Shown: positions 1 through 9,262, counted from the first letter of the stretch. The stretch is 37,060 bases of DNA from Candidatus Nomurabacteria bacterium (GCA_031275815.1 JAISOF010000008.1:1-37060); one strand, 5' to 3'. Notes: generated by a model not told the origin, from the sequence alone. Numbers and translations are program-made.

Positions 1-160
1 CTAGTTTGATTAATAGGTATAACCGGATGGGACTGCCAGAGTATGCAGGGTAGTGGGGAGGGGTGGGGGGGTTTTGGTTTTTGTTTTTTTGGGGGGGGAT
101 TATGCAACAAGACCAAAAATCATAAAAATCCATAAACATTTAAAAAATATGTGTTAAAAT
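1..160. other. Non-coding, G-rich 5' edge upstream of lepB
   Basis: No gene is seen. Positions about 55-100 are a G/T-rich low-complexity stretch with several G runs. The short motif ATGCAACAAGACC at 102-114 recurs in related form near 2657 and 24481. The stretch just before lepB is AT-rich (TTAAAAT at 154-160) and could hold a weak -10 element, but no convincing -35 is visible. The G runs could be genuine or a contig-edge artefact. Confidence 0.4.
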
Positions 161-166
161 GGAAAA

Positions 167-790
167 ATGGAAAAGAAAGCAGGTTTTCTCACCCGCCACT
201 CGTTCTTGAAAGACGGGTTGAGCTTGGTGGTATTCATCTTCGCAGTGATTGTGGGCACGTTTATTTTGAATAGTTTTGTGTTCAAGAGCTTCAATGTGGT
301 CGGCTCCAGCATGGAAAACACCTTGCACTCCGGCGACCGGATTATCGTCAACCGCCTGCCCGTAACATGGGCGCACCTCTGGAACAAAGATTACGTGCCC
401 AAGCGCGGGCAAATTATCGTTTTTGAAAATCCCAACCACCAGCTCGGTGAAAAAGATCAATATATTATCAAACGCGTGATTGCTTTCGCGGGAGAACGCG
501 TGGTAGTGAAAGACGGGATTTTGACAGTTTGGACCAATCCGGAAGACGCGAGTACCGCTTTTCACCCCGATGAAGAAACCTATAAATCCGACACCGACGG
601 GCCAAAAAAGCACACCTCCGGCGAAATTAACAAAATCGTGCCTGAAGGCGAAGTTTTCGTGTCTGGCGACAACCGTGAGGGCAGCAATTCATACGATTCC
701 CGCAACGGGCTTGGCACTATCCCACTTTATGATATTGAGGGACCCGCCGGTGTCAAGATTTATCCTTTGAACCAGATGCGATTTTTCTAA
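167..790 (+). CDS. lepB: Signal peptidase I
   Basis: Membrane-bound serine protease (207 aa) that removes signal peptides from exported proteins. One N-terminal membrane segment lies at about residues 18-38. The catalytic serine is Ser48 in the GSSMENTL motif, the general-base lysine is Lys102 in IKRVIAFAGE, and the SGDNR box is at 166-170. These are the S26-family signature elements in the right order, and the length is normal for a compact bacterial enzyme. The ATG at 167 gives the full family N-terminus; an ATG at 159 is in another frame. The ribosome site is weak. It converges on parB, 63 bp away. Plausible substrates in the window are the DUF11 protein and the DGR target protein. Confidence 0.95.
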   Translation: MEKKAGFLTRHSFLKDGLSLVVFIFAVIVGTFILNSFVFKSFNVVGSSMENTLHSGDRIIVNRLPVTWAHLWNKDYVPKRGQIIVFENPNHQLGEKDQYIIKRVIAFAGERVVVKDGILTVWTNPEDASTAFHPDEETYKSDTDGPKKHTSGEINKIVPEGEVFVSGDNREGSNSYDSRNGLGTIPLYDIEGPAGVKIYPLNQMRFF

Positions 791-853
791 TAATATTTCG
801 TTCCACCAACAACCAAGCCTTTTGCTCAAAGACCTGTTTCGATTGTATCACAC

Positions 854-1702
854 TTATGCTAAAGCGTCAATAATCTTTTTCAACTCATCCTGACTCTTGA
901 AACTGATAATCACGCTCCCCGAGCCCTTGTTTGAAGATCGCACAACCACCTTGACACCCAACTTTTTCTCTATTTTCCGGATTTCCGTCTGGCTGGCGTC
1001 ATCCAACGCCTCGCCCTTTTTTATCCTGACTTTCAGCTGCTCCACATCGCGCGCACTCAGATTCTCATGCAAAATCCGTGGCAAAATCCGCTGAATATCC
1101 CCCTCGTCCATGCCCACCAGCGGGCGCACCTGCCCCTCTTTCAGACCGTGCGCAACAATCTCCTCCTTGATTTTCAGCGGCAATTTCAAAAGCCGCATGG
1201 TGTTGTTGATACTACTCACCGATTTACCAATCCGCACACTAATTTCTTCCAAAGACATATTGAACTGGTTGCGCAACTTCGCATAAGCCGTTGCCAGCTC
1301 AATCGCGTTCAAATCCTCGCGCTGCACATTCTCAATCAGCGACACCTCCAATCGGCTCTGGTCATCGTGCGATCGGATAATCGCTGGAATCGTCTTCTTG
1401 TCCGCAATCTTGGAAGCTCGATACCGCCTTTCGCCAGCCACAATCTGATAGCCTCCCTTTCCGGTCTTCGTCACCACAATCGGTTGCAACACCCCATGCT
1501 CGCGAATCGACGATGCCAAAGCCTGCAAAGCTTTCTCGTCAAAGTTCTTGCGTGGCTGATTGGGGTCGGGATGGATTTTGTCAATTGGCAAATCTTCCAA
1601 CTGCCGCATCCTGACATCTTCATCAATCGTCGGGTCGAACTCGTCGTCAATCACTTCTGTCGGAATCAACGACTCAAACCCTCTGCCTAAACCTCTACCC
1701 AT
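854..1702 (-). CDS. parB: Chromosome partitioning protein ParB
   Basis: DNA-binding CTPase-type ParB (282 aa) that loads at parS sites and spreads for chromosome segregation. The N-terminal ParB/Srx fold carries GERRYRA at residues 90-96. A helix-turn-helix follows at about 140-175 (MSLEEISVRIGKSVSSINN). The C-terminal dimerisation segment is at about 235-282. The start is 13 bp downstream of the parA stop, so the two are co-transcribed. The N-terminal MGRGLGRGFESLIP matches the conserved start of the family. No consensus parS palindrome was noticed by eye, but I did not search exhaustively. Confidence 0.95.
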   Translation of the reverse strand: MGRGLGRGFESLIPTEVIDDEFDPTIDEDVRMRQLEDLPIDKIHPDPNQPRKNFDEKALQALASSIREHGVLQPIVVTKTGKGGYQIVAGERRYRASKIADKKTIPAIIRSHDDQSRLEVSLIENVQREDLNAIELATAYAKLRNQFNMSLEEISVRIGKSVSSINNTMRLLKLPLKIKEEIVAHGLKEGQVRPLVGMDEGDIQRILPRILHENLSARDVEQLKVRIKKGEALDDASQTEIRKIEKKLGVKVVVRSSNKGSGSVIISFKSQDELKKIIDALA

Positions 1703-1715
1703 TTCACCTCCATGT

Positions 1716-2492
1716 TTATTTTTTATTATACTCCACTCGTTTGATAACTTCCGCCGTCAACTTTTTGTATGCTCGCGCCCCTTTGGAGAACCGGTCGTAC
1801 ACCCCAATAGGCACTCCATGGCTAGGCGCCTCCGCCAAGCGCACATTGCGCGGAATGGTCGTTTCAAAAACCTTATCCTTGAAAAACTTCTTGATTTCCG
1901 CCAACACCTGCGTGGAAAGCGAAGTTCTGGAATCGAACATCGTCGCCACCACGCCAAGTAGCCGGAGATTGGGGTTCATGCCCGACTTGAGTAATTTCAT
2001 TGTTTCAAGCAGTTGCCCCACCCCCTCCAAAGCATAAAACTCTGTCTGCACCGGAATAATCAAATAGTCCGCCGCAATCAATCCGTTAACCGTGAGTAGA
2101 CTAAGGCTCGGCGGGCTGTCAATCACAATATATTCATAATTGTCTTCAATGTCCTTAATTGCGTTCTTGAGTTGAACAAATTTCTTACTCATTGAGTTGA
2201 GCTCCACTTCCGCATTAGCAAGATGTGGTGTGGCCGGCGCCAGTTTCAACCCCTCAAACTTCATCTCCATCACTGCCACCGCGAGAGGCGCCTTGCCCAA
2301 AATCACATCCGTCATCGTCTTCTTGAGGCTGGCTTTTTCCGCCCCAAGACCACTTGTGGCATTGCCCTGAGGGTCAAAGTCCAACAGCAAAGTCTTGTGC
2401 CCCGCCCTCGCCAAATAATAAGCCAAGTTAACAGAGGTCGTCGTCTTCCCCACACCCCCTTTTTGATTTGTGATTGCAATTTTCGTTGCCAT
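1716..2492 (-). CDS. parA: Chromosome partitioning ATPase ParA/Soj
   Basis: Deviant Walker A ATPase (258 aa) partnering ParB. The motif KGGVGKTTT sits at residues 11-19. Further family motifs are DFDPQGNATSGLG, the Walker B-like IVIDSPPSLSLLT, and the C-terminal RNVRLAEAPSHGVPI. Length and motif order are typical of chromosomal Soj. It is the first gene of the parAB pair. The -10 box lies only 7 bp before the ATG, so the transcript is probably leaderless. Confidence 0.95.
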   Translation of the reverse strand: MATKIAITNQKGGVGKTTTSVNLAYYLARAGHKTLLLDFDPQGNATSGLGAEKASLKKTMTDVILGKAPLAVAVMEMKFEGLKLAPATPHLANAEVELNSMSKKFVQLKNAIKDIEDNYEYIVIDSPPSLSLLTVNGLIAADYLIIPVQTEFYALEGVGQLLETMKLLKSGMNPNLRLLGVVATMFDSRTSLSTQVLAEIKKFFKDKVFETTIPRNVRLAEAPSHGVPIGVYDRFSKGARAYKKLTAEVIKRVEYNKK

Positions 2493-2499
2493 AACCCCA

Positions 2500-2527
2500 A
2501 TTATAGCACAAGCATTCCGAAAATCAA
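2500..2527 (-). promoter_or_regulatory. Promoter of parAB (probably leaderless)
   Basis: On the minus strand TTGATT (2522-2527), 16 bp, TATAAT (2500-2505). The parA ATG begins at 2492, so initiation about 7 bp after the -10 would fall at or next to the start codon, leaving no room for a Shine-Dalgarno site. Confidence 0.65.
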
Positions 2528-2674
2528 AAATTACTTTTTAGAAACGGTTTTGTGGCATAAAGGTTTTAAGACTATGAGATTACGAAAAGAAGTTAAGACG
2601 GAATGAACATCAAACTGTTACCAACAAGACTGGCAAGTAAAATAAACCCAACAAAGGTGATTATGCAACAAAAC

Positions 2675-2980
2675 CTATATGGAAACAATCTCAATTTCTG
2701 AATACTTTTGGCGATGCCCAATTTCTTTGTGCACGCGTTTTTTGGATTTGTATCGAATCACTCGCAATTTCTCGCCCGCGACCTTCTCATTCTTGACTTT
2801 TGCACTCACTTTCACGCCCTTCACCACTGGGGTACCGACCTCTGTCTTCTCCCCATCAATGAGAAGCAAAGCATCAAGCGTGAGTTCTTTTGTGCCTTCA
2901 GGGAGGAGATCCACCATGAGGGACTCTTTCTCGGCGACCAAATACTGCTTGCCGCCAACCTTGATTACTGCTTTTTTCAT
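2675..2980 (-). CDS. rplU: 50S ribosomal protein L21 (bL21)
   Basis: Ribosomal protein of the large subunit (101 aa, family-typical). It starts MKKAVIKVGGKQYLVAEKE, the conserved N-terminal strand pair, and has the basic RYKSKKRVHKEIGHRQ segment that contacts 23S rRNA. In many bacteria rplU is followed by rpmA (L27); here the next 180 bp contain no L27 and then parA begins, so the pair is split. It has its own promoter inside the 3' end of the preceding ATP-grasp gene. Confidence 0.95.
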   Translation of the reverse strand: MKKAVIKVGGKQYLVAEKESLMVDLLPEGTKELTLDALLLIDGEKTEVGTPVVKGVKVSAKVKNEKVAGEKLRVIRYKSKKRVHKEIGHRQKYSEIEIVSI

Positions 2981-3004
2981 TTCGTTCCTTTATTAACTTT
3001 CCTA

Positions 3005-3033
3005 ATTATATCAAATCCGCTGCTCTTTTTCAA
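3005..3033 (-). promoter_or_regulatory. Promoter of rplU
   Basis: Minus strand TTGAAA (3028-3033), 17 bp, TATAAT (3005-3010), about 25 bp before the rplU ATG. The -35 lies within the last codons of the upstream ATP-grasp gene. The leader keeps a GGAACG ribosome-site-like stretch. Confidence 0.7.
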
Positions 3034-4153
3034 GCCCCGCCTTCGCGCTCATCACAAACTTCGCGTTCAACACCCCCGCATCCTCCAAATTGTGCATCGT
3101 GCTCATATTAATCCTGTCGTGCAAATCCACCAAAAAATTGCCCAGCGGCGAAATTAATTCCTCCGCCTTTTCCATCATACCAACCGGCAACTCATATTGC
3201 TTAATCCCCCCGTCCAAAATCCCCAAAATATCCGCCTGTTTCCCTTTCGTCAACCTCCCCAACCTGCCTCGCAAGTACCGCTCAATCGCCTCATGTAGTG
3301 GCATTTTCCTCATTTCATACCGCTCCAAATACCATTGCATCACCTCTCGCGGCACATCTTCGCCCGTCACCCTGTCCCAACCGTTCTGCCAACCCGGTGC
3401 CAAATTAACTTCCAAAATCTTATATTTACCACTCTGTTTCTCACGAATAATGTCCACCCCATTACACCCAGACAAAAACAATGATGACGCTCTGCACGCA
3501 AGCTTATTTATTTCTTGCAAAGTTGTCTCGTCTTCCTCTTTTGAAAAAATTGCGCCCTCAGATGAGTTAAAAACTTGATCCTGCCTCGCAACCTTTCTCA
3601 TAGCACCAATCGACACACCACCAACAACGAAAACGCGCCACTCCGCGTCACTCTCAATATACGGCTGGACCAAACCTGACACAACCGCCATTTCAAGCTC
3701 TTCCGCATTCTTGATAAACCCCAACCCTTTGCTGCTTGCGCCACGCGAGGGCTTCACCACCACCGGATATTTCAATTTCCCAATGCTTATGTATTTTTTT
3801 ACATCATCTTTATTCGCAATCACAAAGGTATCTACATGATAATCGCTCAAATCAGAATAAAGCAACACTCCTTGCTGAAAAAACTTACTAGCCGTCTCTG
3901 GAAATACTGACATGGCGGGGTTAATGGTGATTTTGTCTATCAAAGTTGGTTGAAAAATCGCCACACCGTCAAACCCAATGTCTGATAAACGCCACAACAC
4001 CGCATCGCCAATCTTTTCGTCTATTTGATTAAATTGGATTATATCTTTTGTAATTTTCAAAACCTCAACCGCAAACCCAAAGTTTTCGCCGCATCTCACC
4101 AACTCATCAAGCGTCCGCTCCGGCTTGCCGGTATGAATAATCGTCAACTTCAT
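3011..4153 (-). CDS. RimK-like ATP-grasp ligase
   Basis: ATP-dependent carboxylate-amine ligase family (380 aa). The ATP-grasp core is seen in PVVVKPSRGASSKGLGFI (about 130-148), in NGVDIIRE (about 227-234), and in the metal-binding ILEVNLAPGW (about 243-252). About 120 C-terminal residues (from about 260) follow the core and are not recognised. RimK-type enzymes add amino acids to protein C-termini; others make glutathione-like peptides or crosslink peptide side chains. The ATG overlaps the stop of the DUF11 gene by one base (TAATG), so it is the last gene of the surface-protein operon, which suggests a substrate there. Specificity cannot be read from sequence. Confidence 0.75.
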   Translation of the reverse strand: MKLTIIHTGKPERTLDELVRCGENFGFAVEVLKITKDIIQFNQIDEKIGDAVLWRLSDIGFDGVAIFQPTLIDKITINPAMSVFPETASKFFQQGVLLYSDLSDYHVDTFVIANKDDVKKYISIGKLKYPVVVKPSRGASSKGLGFIKNAEELEMAVVSGLVQPYIESDAEWRVFVVGGVSIGAMRKVARQDQVFNSSEGAIFSKEEDETTLQEINKLACRASSLFLSGCNGVDIIREKQSGKYKILEVNLAPGWQNGWDRVTGEDVPREVMQWYLERYEMRKMPLHEAIERYLRGRLGRLTKGKQADILGILDGGIKQYELPVGMMEKAEELISPLGNFLVDLHDRINMSTMHNLEDAGVLNAKFVMSAKAGLEKEQRI

Positions 4154-5382
4154 TATTTGTCTAAGCCGCTATTTTGGTTTTTACGCAACTCCACGTATGA
4201 CCGATAAAAATATGCCGCGCCCATGCTGAGCGCCAAAACCCCAAATACCGCCCCGCCGACATCCAATGGTCCGCTATATGGCAACTCTTTCGTCATTTCA
4301 CCGCCAACACAATCCTTGTTTACCTTCACCGTCGCGTCATCTTCCTGCGTCCCGTCGCCAGTCACCACATTCGCCGTATTCTTGAAGGTGTTCACCCCAC
4401 ACTCCAGCTGATCCGCATTTGGTACGCGCACTTTATATGTCACAATAGCTTCGCTACTGGGCTGGTACATGCCGATATTTATGCCGTTATTGAACAAATT
4501 ATCCGACACGAATTTCCCGTTCGCCCCATTGATGGTCAAAAAGGTCGTGCCGCTCAAATATTCCAGCCCACTCGGTTTTTTGTCCAGCAAAGTCACATCA
4601 TTTTGTTCAGTCGTGCCAACATTTTTATAGCTGATTTTGAAATCCACAATTTCGCCCGGATTGGCTTCCAGAACTTCCTGCCAAGCGCCCTCGCCGTCAC
4701 GGCTGACCGTTTTGTCCATCGTGAACTTGGGTAAATCCGCCTTAATCCGATAGGTCACATAACCAGCATACTCGTTGCACCCAGCCAAACTTCCCCAATA
4801 ATTCGCCGAGTACCCAATCGGCGTGCCGTTGTCAGAAAACAAATCCGCTGCCGGCAAGTTTGAGCCATTCACCGATCCGTCGCTGTGAATCACCGCCGAT
4901 CCGGGCACATATCTCAAATACAAGGTTTCCATGCTACTGATATACGCCTCGTCCCAAACTGTGGTCGGATCAGTGTTGGAAGAACTGATCACGCCGGTGA
5001 TTTCAGTTCGCCGTCCCGCCTCAAGCTTGCTTGGCACCTTCGAACTCATGCGGACGTTGTTCGCCATGCCGACGCCGCTGGCATTCAAACTGGCGGAAGC
5101 ATTATTGTGGAAATAAACATAGACCTCATATTCTTTACCCGCCTCCAGAGTCAGTTCTTCTTGGTATTTTTGTGTTCCCGCCACGCCTATTTGCACAAAA
5201 TTGGATCGCTCGTCACCCAACACGGGATTGTTGGTGATGGAGTTGATGGTGGGATGGTCCGCCGGAGCTTCCCATTTATACTGCGGGCGATCCGGCCCCC
5301 ATGCCAAAGCGCCACTAATCGGGATGAACACGCCGACCAAAAGCGTGAATAAAACCAATAGCGTTAGTTTTTTTGTTTTCAT
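4153..5382 (-). CDS. Secreted DUF11-type surface protein with C-terminal anchor
   Basis: A 409-aa exported protein. A signal peptide spans about residues 1-28 (KTKKLTLLVLFTLLVGVFI, then a small-residue site near ALA-W). The middle holds beta-rich repeats; about 225-350 matches DUF11/conserved-repeat style (FKISYKNVGTTEQNDVTLLDKKPSGLEYL). The C-terminus has LPYSG at about 368-372, a hydrophobic segment and a basic tail, which resembles an LPxTG-type sorting signal with Ser for Thr, although the tail is long. It could equally be a simple membrane anchor. Its ATG overlaps the stop of the preceding 1091-aa gene (ATGA), so the two are translationally coupled. Confidence 0.7.
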   Translation of the reverse strand: MKTKKLTLLVLFTLLVGVFIPISGALAWGPDRPQYKWEAPADHPTINSITNNPVLGDERSNFVQIGVAGTQKYQEELTLEAGKEYEVYVYFHNNASASLNASGVGMANNVRMSSKVPSKLEAGRRTEITGVISSSNTDPTTVWDEAYISSMETLYLRYVPGSAVIHSDGSVNGSNLPAADLFSDNGTPIGYSANYWGSLAGCNEYAGYVTYRIKADLPKFTMDKTVSRDGEGAWQEVLEANPGEIVDFKISYKNVGTTEQNDVTLLDKKPSGLEYLSGTTFLTINGANGKFVSDNLFNNGINIGMYQPSSEAIVTYKVRVPNADQLECGVNTFKNTANVVTGDGTQEDDATVKVNKDCVGGEMTKELPYSGPLDVGGAVFGVLALSMGAAYFYRSYVELRKNQNSGLDK

Positions 5383-8300
5383 CTGTATTCTCCATTTCCT
5401 CCATTACCATTAATTATGTTAGCGTTTTGTTCCGGTGTGTTGTTGGCGTTTTGACCAGCCTGCGCTTCTCTCTCTTTCGCGTCCGCTTCCGCCTCGCGCT
5501 CCGTCGCAATACCCTCTTGCGCTCGATCTTCGGCAGTCGGCAAACCATCACCCTCGCTCACCTTGTCAGCTCCATTTTGGACTTCCTCGATCGTCTTTTG
5601 TGACCCGTCCGGCATTGTCACGACGTCATCCAAGTGCTCATTGACGGCCTCTCCAGGAAGCTCGGCATCGTCAATTGTCTCAAACCCAATTAGGTTATCC
5701 GGCGCGCCGTCATTTGGCGAAGTTTCGGGTGGTTCAGCATCCTCAGGCGATTTATACTCATGTTCGCCTTCGCCGGTGTTTGTATCTTCGGTTTTAGGAT
5801 CAAGCCCATCTTCTTCCCCCGTTTCGTTTCCAGTTTCAGTACCCGTCTCCTCTCCAGTTTCTTCACCTGTCTCGTTTCCGGTTTCAGTACCTGTTTCTTC
5901 ACCTGTCTCATTTCCAGTTTCAGTACCTGTTTCTTCCCCCGTTTCGTTTCCAGTTTCTTCTCCCGTCTCATTACCCGTCTCAGTGCCTGTCTCATTTCCA
6001 GTTTCTTCTCCCGTCTCATTACCCGTCTCGCTACCTGTTTCATTGCCAGTCTCAGCGCCTGTTTCATTACCTGTCTCATTCCCAGTTTCGTTACCCGTTT
6101 CTTCTCCTGTTTCACTACCGGTTTCGTTTCCAGTTTCGCTGCCCGTTTCCTCTCCTGTTTCACTACCTGTTTCGTTGCCCGTCTCGCCACCTTCATACTC
6201 CACCGTCTCATCATAAACAATATCCCCCTTCACAATCACCTGCCCCGCGCCGCATTCGCCGCGCTGCAAAACGTGCCACTCAATATGCCCCGTCCGATGC
6301 GTAATCGTCTTGCTGCCATCAGGATTCAACACCTCTGTGTCCAATTCACCCCTGTTAGCCGCCAACAACTGCTCATATTCCTCCGTGCCGCTAAACTGCC
6401 CCTCAATCAACCGCTCCTCACCGCCGAACAACTTGAACACCTTGTCCATATTATAAATGCTCTTTCCTTCCGCATTCAATATCTCATACGCCGTCCCTCC
6501 ACTATTCGAGTTCAACGAAGTGCTAATATTATATATCGTTTCACCGCTACCATCCGTGTTCGTACAAATCCAAAACGAAGCATACCTGTGTCCAGTCAAA
6601 TCCACCTTATTAAAGCTGTGTATCCGCTCCATCACCGATTCTTTCACGCCAGCACTGTAAGAACGAAACGCACTCGGATCGTTCACAAGTTCGTGCGCAC
6701 GGTCGTTTAACCCGTGCAGATTCGTATAATTGTCGCCCGAATCTGTCAAATAATCATACAGCACCGACGTTTGCGGCAACTTGTCAATCCCCGCGCCTAT
6801 CTCTGATTTGAGGCTCGCCACGTCACCATCCAAAACATTCATACCCTGCAAAAAGTTTCCACGCTTGACATTAGAGCGCGCTTCTTCCACAATCTTCCAC
6901 GGCGAAGGCGTCTCTGCCTTAACCACAGTGCTAGCTAGCGCAGCCTCCGTACCCCCAGATTCCGCATGGTCGCCCAAATTGTCCAGAGCCATCGTATCAG
7001 TCTCGCCAATCGTTTGAGCCATCACATCCGGCGCGTCCGGCGCGTCACCTGCATAAACCTCGTCAACTCGAAAAGAATCCTTAATTGAAACGCCCAACGT
7101 CGCAACCTTGGCAAAAGCTTTCTCAACTCCACCCTGCAAAGAATCCAACACGCCCAGTTCGTCCAAAGCCCCCGCCGCCGCGCCAATCGCCGCGCCCGCT
7201 GCCACTCCGAAAGTAGCCGCTCCGCCAGCCGCCAACAGCCCCACGCCAACTCCCGTCGCAAATCCCAGAGCTCCCCGCGTCAACTTATATTTGCCAAAAG
7301 CCCGCCTCTTCTCTTTCAAGTCATTTTCAATTTCCTCAAGCTTCAACTTGGACTTCCCCACAACATCTTTATTGGCTTTTGACAGTTCCTCATTGCACTT
7401 GCGCAACATATCATCCAAAGCCGTTTCATACTCCGCGATATTGCCGCGACCGCCCGGATACACAAACACATCAATACCTTTCTCGTCCGCCAACGCCTTT
7501 TTCGCCTGTATCTCCGCCACACGACTTGCCAGTCCTTCCAAATCTGTCTCCTCGCCACCAAATTGCCCCAACTCATTAATCACTTCTTCTATATTTTCTT
7601 TCTTCACCCCAGTATTCGCCAACATCGTGTCCAGTTTCAGCTTCTTGGCTATCCAACTTTTTTCAATCGAGGCAACCTCCCCGCCTTTTTCTCCCAACGC
7701 TGCCATCTGCTCATATTTCACCCTATTCTTCTCCGCCGTATCACCGCCACGTAAAGCCCCAAAAATACCACCCACCACACCTGGCACACCAACGCCAACT
7801 ATCGCTTTCAAAGCCGCATTCAATCCCATCTTAGTTCCCATCGTACCGCCAACAGTCACCGCAGCTCCCAAACCGCCAGCCGCCAACAGTGCTGAACTTA
7901 TCTTGCTCCGCTTGGACTCATACGCTTTCGTTCTCAGCCCCACATTTTCTTTCTCACCGGTATAAACTTGCATGTTATTGATTTTCTCGGTGATAGTATC
8001 CAAACTCACCTGATGTGTGATCAAATTATCTATCGCGTCAGCCGTATAACCCAAGCCCACATTCAGCTCTCCTGCCTCAACTCCCTCCAACTCATTCAAT
8101 TCCTTGTTCAACTCCGCCCTCAATTCTTCCCGCACTTTTGCTAAAGCCTGTTCGCTTTCCTCTGTCAGCGCCTGCCCACCAGACAATTCGCCCAGTTTGT
8201 CATTCAAGCCTCTTGCATATTTACTGAGTGCCTCCCGCGTCTTCGCGGCTTTCCCCTCGTCCATATCCTTCATCTTATCCTGATCCAGACCCTTATTGAT

Positions 8301-8654
8301 AAACCTATCAACCAGAGCGCCCTCCGTTTTTTTGCTCATATTTTCCTGATTGTCGTCTTGCTCGCGATTCGCATAAAACCCCCGCTCGGCTTGCATTTTT
8401 TGCGCTGCTTCTTCAGTGTATTCATTAACCTTTTTCGACATGAAAATATTGTCTTTCACACCCTGCACGATGCGCTTGAGGCTGAACCCTTTGGCGCTGC
8501 TTTTCTCTTTCTCAATCCTCTCCAAAGCCACACTGAGCGCCTCCTGCCGCAAAGCCTCTCGCCCAATCTTAATACTGATAGCTTTCTCCAACTTATTGAA
8601 ATCGTCTTCAACGTCGTAACTTTCGTTTGGTTTTCTGATAGTTTCCCCAGCCAT
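5379..8654 (-). CDS. Large multi-region protein with Glu-Thr-Gly-x repeats
   Basis: Unrecognised 1091-aa protein. Residues 1-250 are charged and helical, probably coiled coil. Two Gly/Ala-rich hydrophobic blocks (about 252-302 and 455-500) look like paired membrane or glycine-zipper segments separated by another charged helical region. Residues about 590-815 are a mixed globular region. About 31 tetrapeptides of the form ETGx fill residues about 822-945, followed by an acidic, low-complexity tail. No signal peptide is seen, so topology is uncertain. It sits between the DUF5663-like gene (5 bp gap) and the DUF11 gene (ATGA overlap). A role in envelope structure or attachment is a guess from context. 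Confidence 0.6.
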   Translation of the reverse strand: MAGETIRKPNESYDVEDDFNKLEKAISIKIGREALRQEALSVALERIEKEKSSAKGFSLKRIVQGVKDNIFMSKKVNEYTEEAAQKMQAERGFYANREQDDNQENMSKKTEGALVDRFINKGLDQDKMKDMDEGKAAKTREALSKYARGLNDKLGELSGGQALTEESEQALAKVREELRAELNKELNELEGVEAGELNVGLGYTADAIDNLITHQVSLDTITEKINNMQVYTGEKENVGLRTKAYESKRSKISSALLAAGGLGAAVTVGGTMGTKMGLNAALKAIVGVGVPGVVGGIFGALRGGDTAEKNRVKYEQMAALGEKGGEVASIEKSWIAKKLKLDTMLANTGVKKENIEEVINELGQFGGEETDLEGLASRVAEIQAKKALADEKGIDVFVYPGGRGNIAEYETALDDMLRKCNEELSKANKDVVGKSKLKLEEIENDLKEKRRAFGKYKLTRGALGFATGVGVGLLAAGGAATFGVAAGAAIGAAAGALDELGVLDSLQGGVEKAFAKVATLGVSIKDSFRVDEVYAGDAPDAPDVMAQTIGETDTMALDNLGDHAESGGTEAALASTVVKAETPSPWKIVEEARSNVKRGNFLQGMNVLDGDVASLKSEIGAGIDKLPQTSVLYDYLTDSGDNYTNLHGLNDRAHELVNDPSAFRSYSAGVKESVMERIHSFNKVDLTGHRYASFWICTNTDGSGETIYNISTSLNSNSGGTAYEILNAEGKSIYNMDKVFKLFGGEERLIEGQFSGTEEYEQLLAANRGELDTEVLNPDGSKTITHRTGHIEWHVLQRGECGAGQVIVKGDIVYDETVEYEGGETGNETGSETGEETGSETGNETGSETGEETGNETGNETGNETGAETGNETGSETGNETGEETGNETGTETGNETGEETGNETGEETGTETGNETGEETGTETGNETGEETGEETGTETGNETGEEDGLDPKTEDTNTGEGEHEYKSPEDAEPPETSPNDGAPDNLIGFETIDDAELPGEAVNEHLDDVVTMPDGSQKTIEEVQNGADKVSEGDGLPTAEDRAQEGIATEREAEADAKEREAQAGQNANNTPEQNANIINGNGGNGEYR
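5820..6191 (-). repeat. 12-bp coding tandem repeat (about 31 ETGx units)
   Basis: A period-12 array in the 1091-aa gene encoding E-T-G followed by N, E, S, T, G or A. Third codon positions vary widely between units while the E-T-G amino acids are invariant, so the repeat is kept at the protein level and is not a fresh DNA expansion. The encoded segment is acidic, free of large hydrophobic residues and likely extended. Confidence 0.9.
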
Positions 8655-8659
8655 AGTGC

Positions 8660-9028
8660 TTATTGCTCCTTAATGTCAAGATAAAGGTTGCGGAACTCCG
8701 AAAGCGCCTTTGTGGTAATTTCTTCAATGCTTATCCCCAACTCATTAATCACATCATTCAAAACCTTCTGTCCTTCATCCACGCCAGTCTCAAAGGCCTG
8801 CTCAATGCGGTTCAACTGGTCTTCCGGAATCTCACCCAGCAAAGCCATATTGATGTAATCATTCAGTTTCACCCTCAGCTCGTTAAACAACTCTTTTCTG
8901 GTATCCGCGTCCACGTCTTTCAACCCTCTAGCATCCAACAACATGTTGATATACTGACCAATCAACTGCTCATTACTCAGTTGGTTATCTGTGCTGGTTT
9001 GAGTTGTGTTTTGGTGGTTTTCGTCCAT
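8660..9028 (-). CDS. DUF5663-like small helical protein
   Basis: A 122-aa acidic all-helical protein. Residues 1-20 are a polar, probably disordered tail. About 20-115 resembles the DUF5663 pattern seen in candidate-phyla bacteria (MLLDARGLKDVDADTRKELFNELRVKLNDYINMALL and similar), from memory of the family. Function unknown. It is the first gene of the surface operon, 5 bp ahead of the 1091-aa gene, with its own good promoter about 80 bp upstream. Confidence 0.6.
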   Translation of the reverse strand: MDENHQNTTQTSTDNQLSNEQLIGQYINMLLDARGLKDVDADTRKELFNELRVKLNDYINMALLGEIPEDQLNRIEQAFETGVDEGQKVLNDVINELGISIEEITTKALSEFRNLYLDIKEQ

Positions 9029-9109
9029 TTTACGACCCCTTTTTAAAAAGTTTTTGTGCTTTACGCCTAACCTTTTATATTATTTTTTATTTTGATATCT
9101 CACAAGTAC

Positions 9110-9139
9110 ATTATAACCACAACCAAAATTAAAAGTCAA
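9110..9139 (-). promoter_or_regulatory. Promoter of the surface-protein operon
   Basis: Minus strand TTGACT (9134-9139), 18 bp, TATAAT (9110-9115), followed by an AT-rich leader of about 75 bp and a ribosome-site stretch AAAAGGGG just before the ATG at 9028. Near consensus and correctly oriented. Confidence 0.75.
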
Positions 9140-9148
9140 TCCTTTTTA

Positions 9149-9181
9149 GCAAAAATAAGGTCGGGAAACTTGTTCCCGCCC
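9149..9181 (-). terminator. Intrinsic terminator after the 93-aa gene
   Basis: Inverted repeat CGGGAA/TTCCCG (9162-9167 and 9173-9178, loop 5 nt) with partial GG/CC extension. Read on the minus strand it is followed by CCTTATTTTTGC, a T-rich tail. It separates the 93-aa gene from the surface operon promoter. Confidence 0.55.
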
Positions 9182-9262
9182 CTATTTTAATTAGTTTTTA
9201 TGGCTTTTTGGTTTTTATTTTAGTATCACATCGGTGCCCCCCTTTCTCTTCAACCCACGTCA

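Noticed and set aside
5563-6216. Plus-strand open frame with repeated PVSxPVS units
   Set aside because: It is the antisense shadow of the ETGx repeat in the 1091-aa gene; the minus-strand frame is continuous, coupled to its neighbours and has a promoter.
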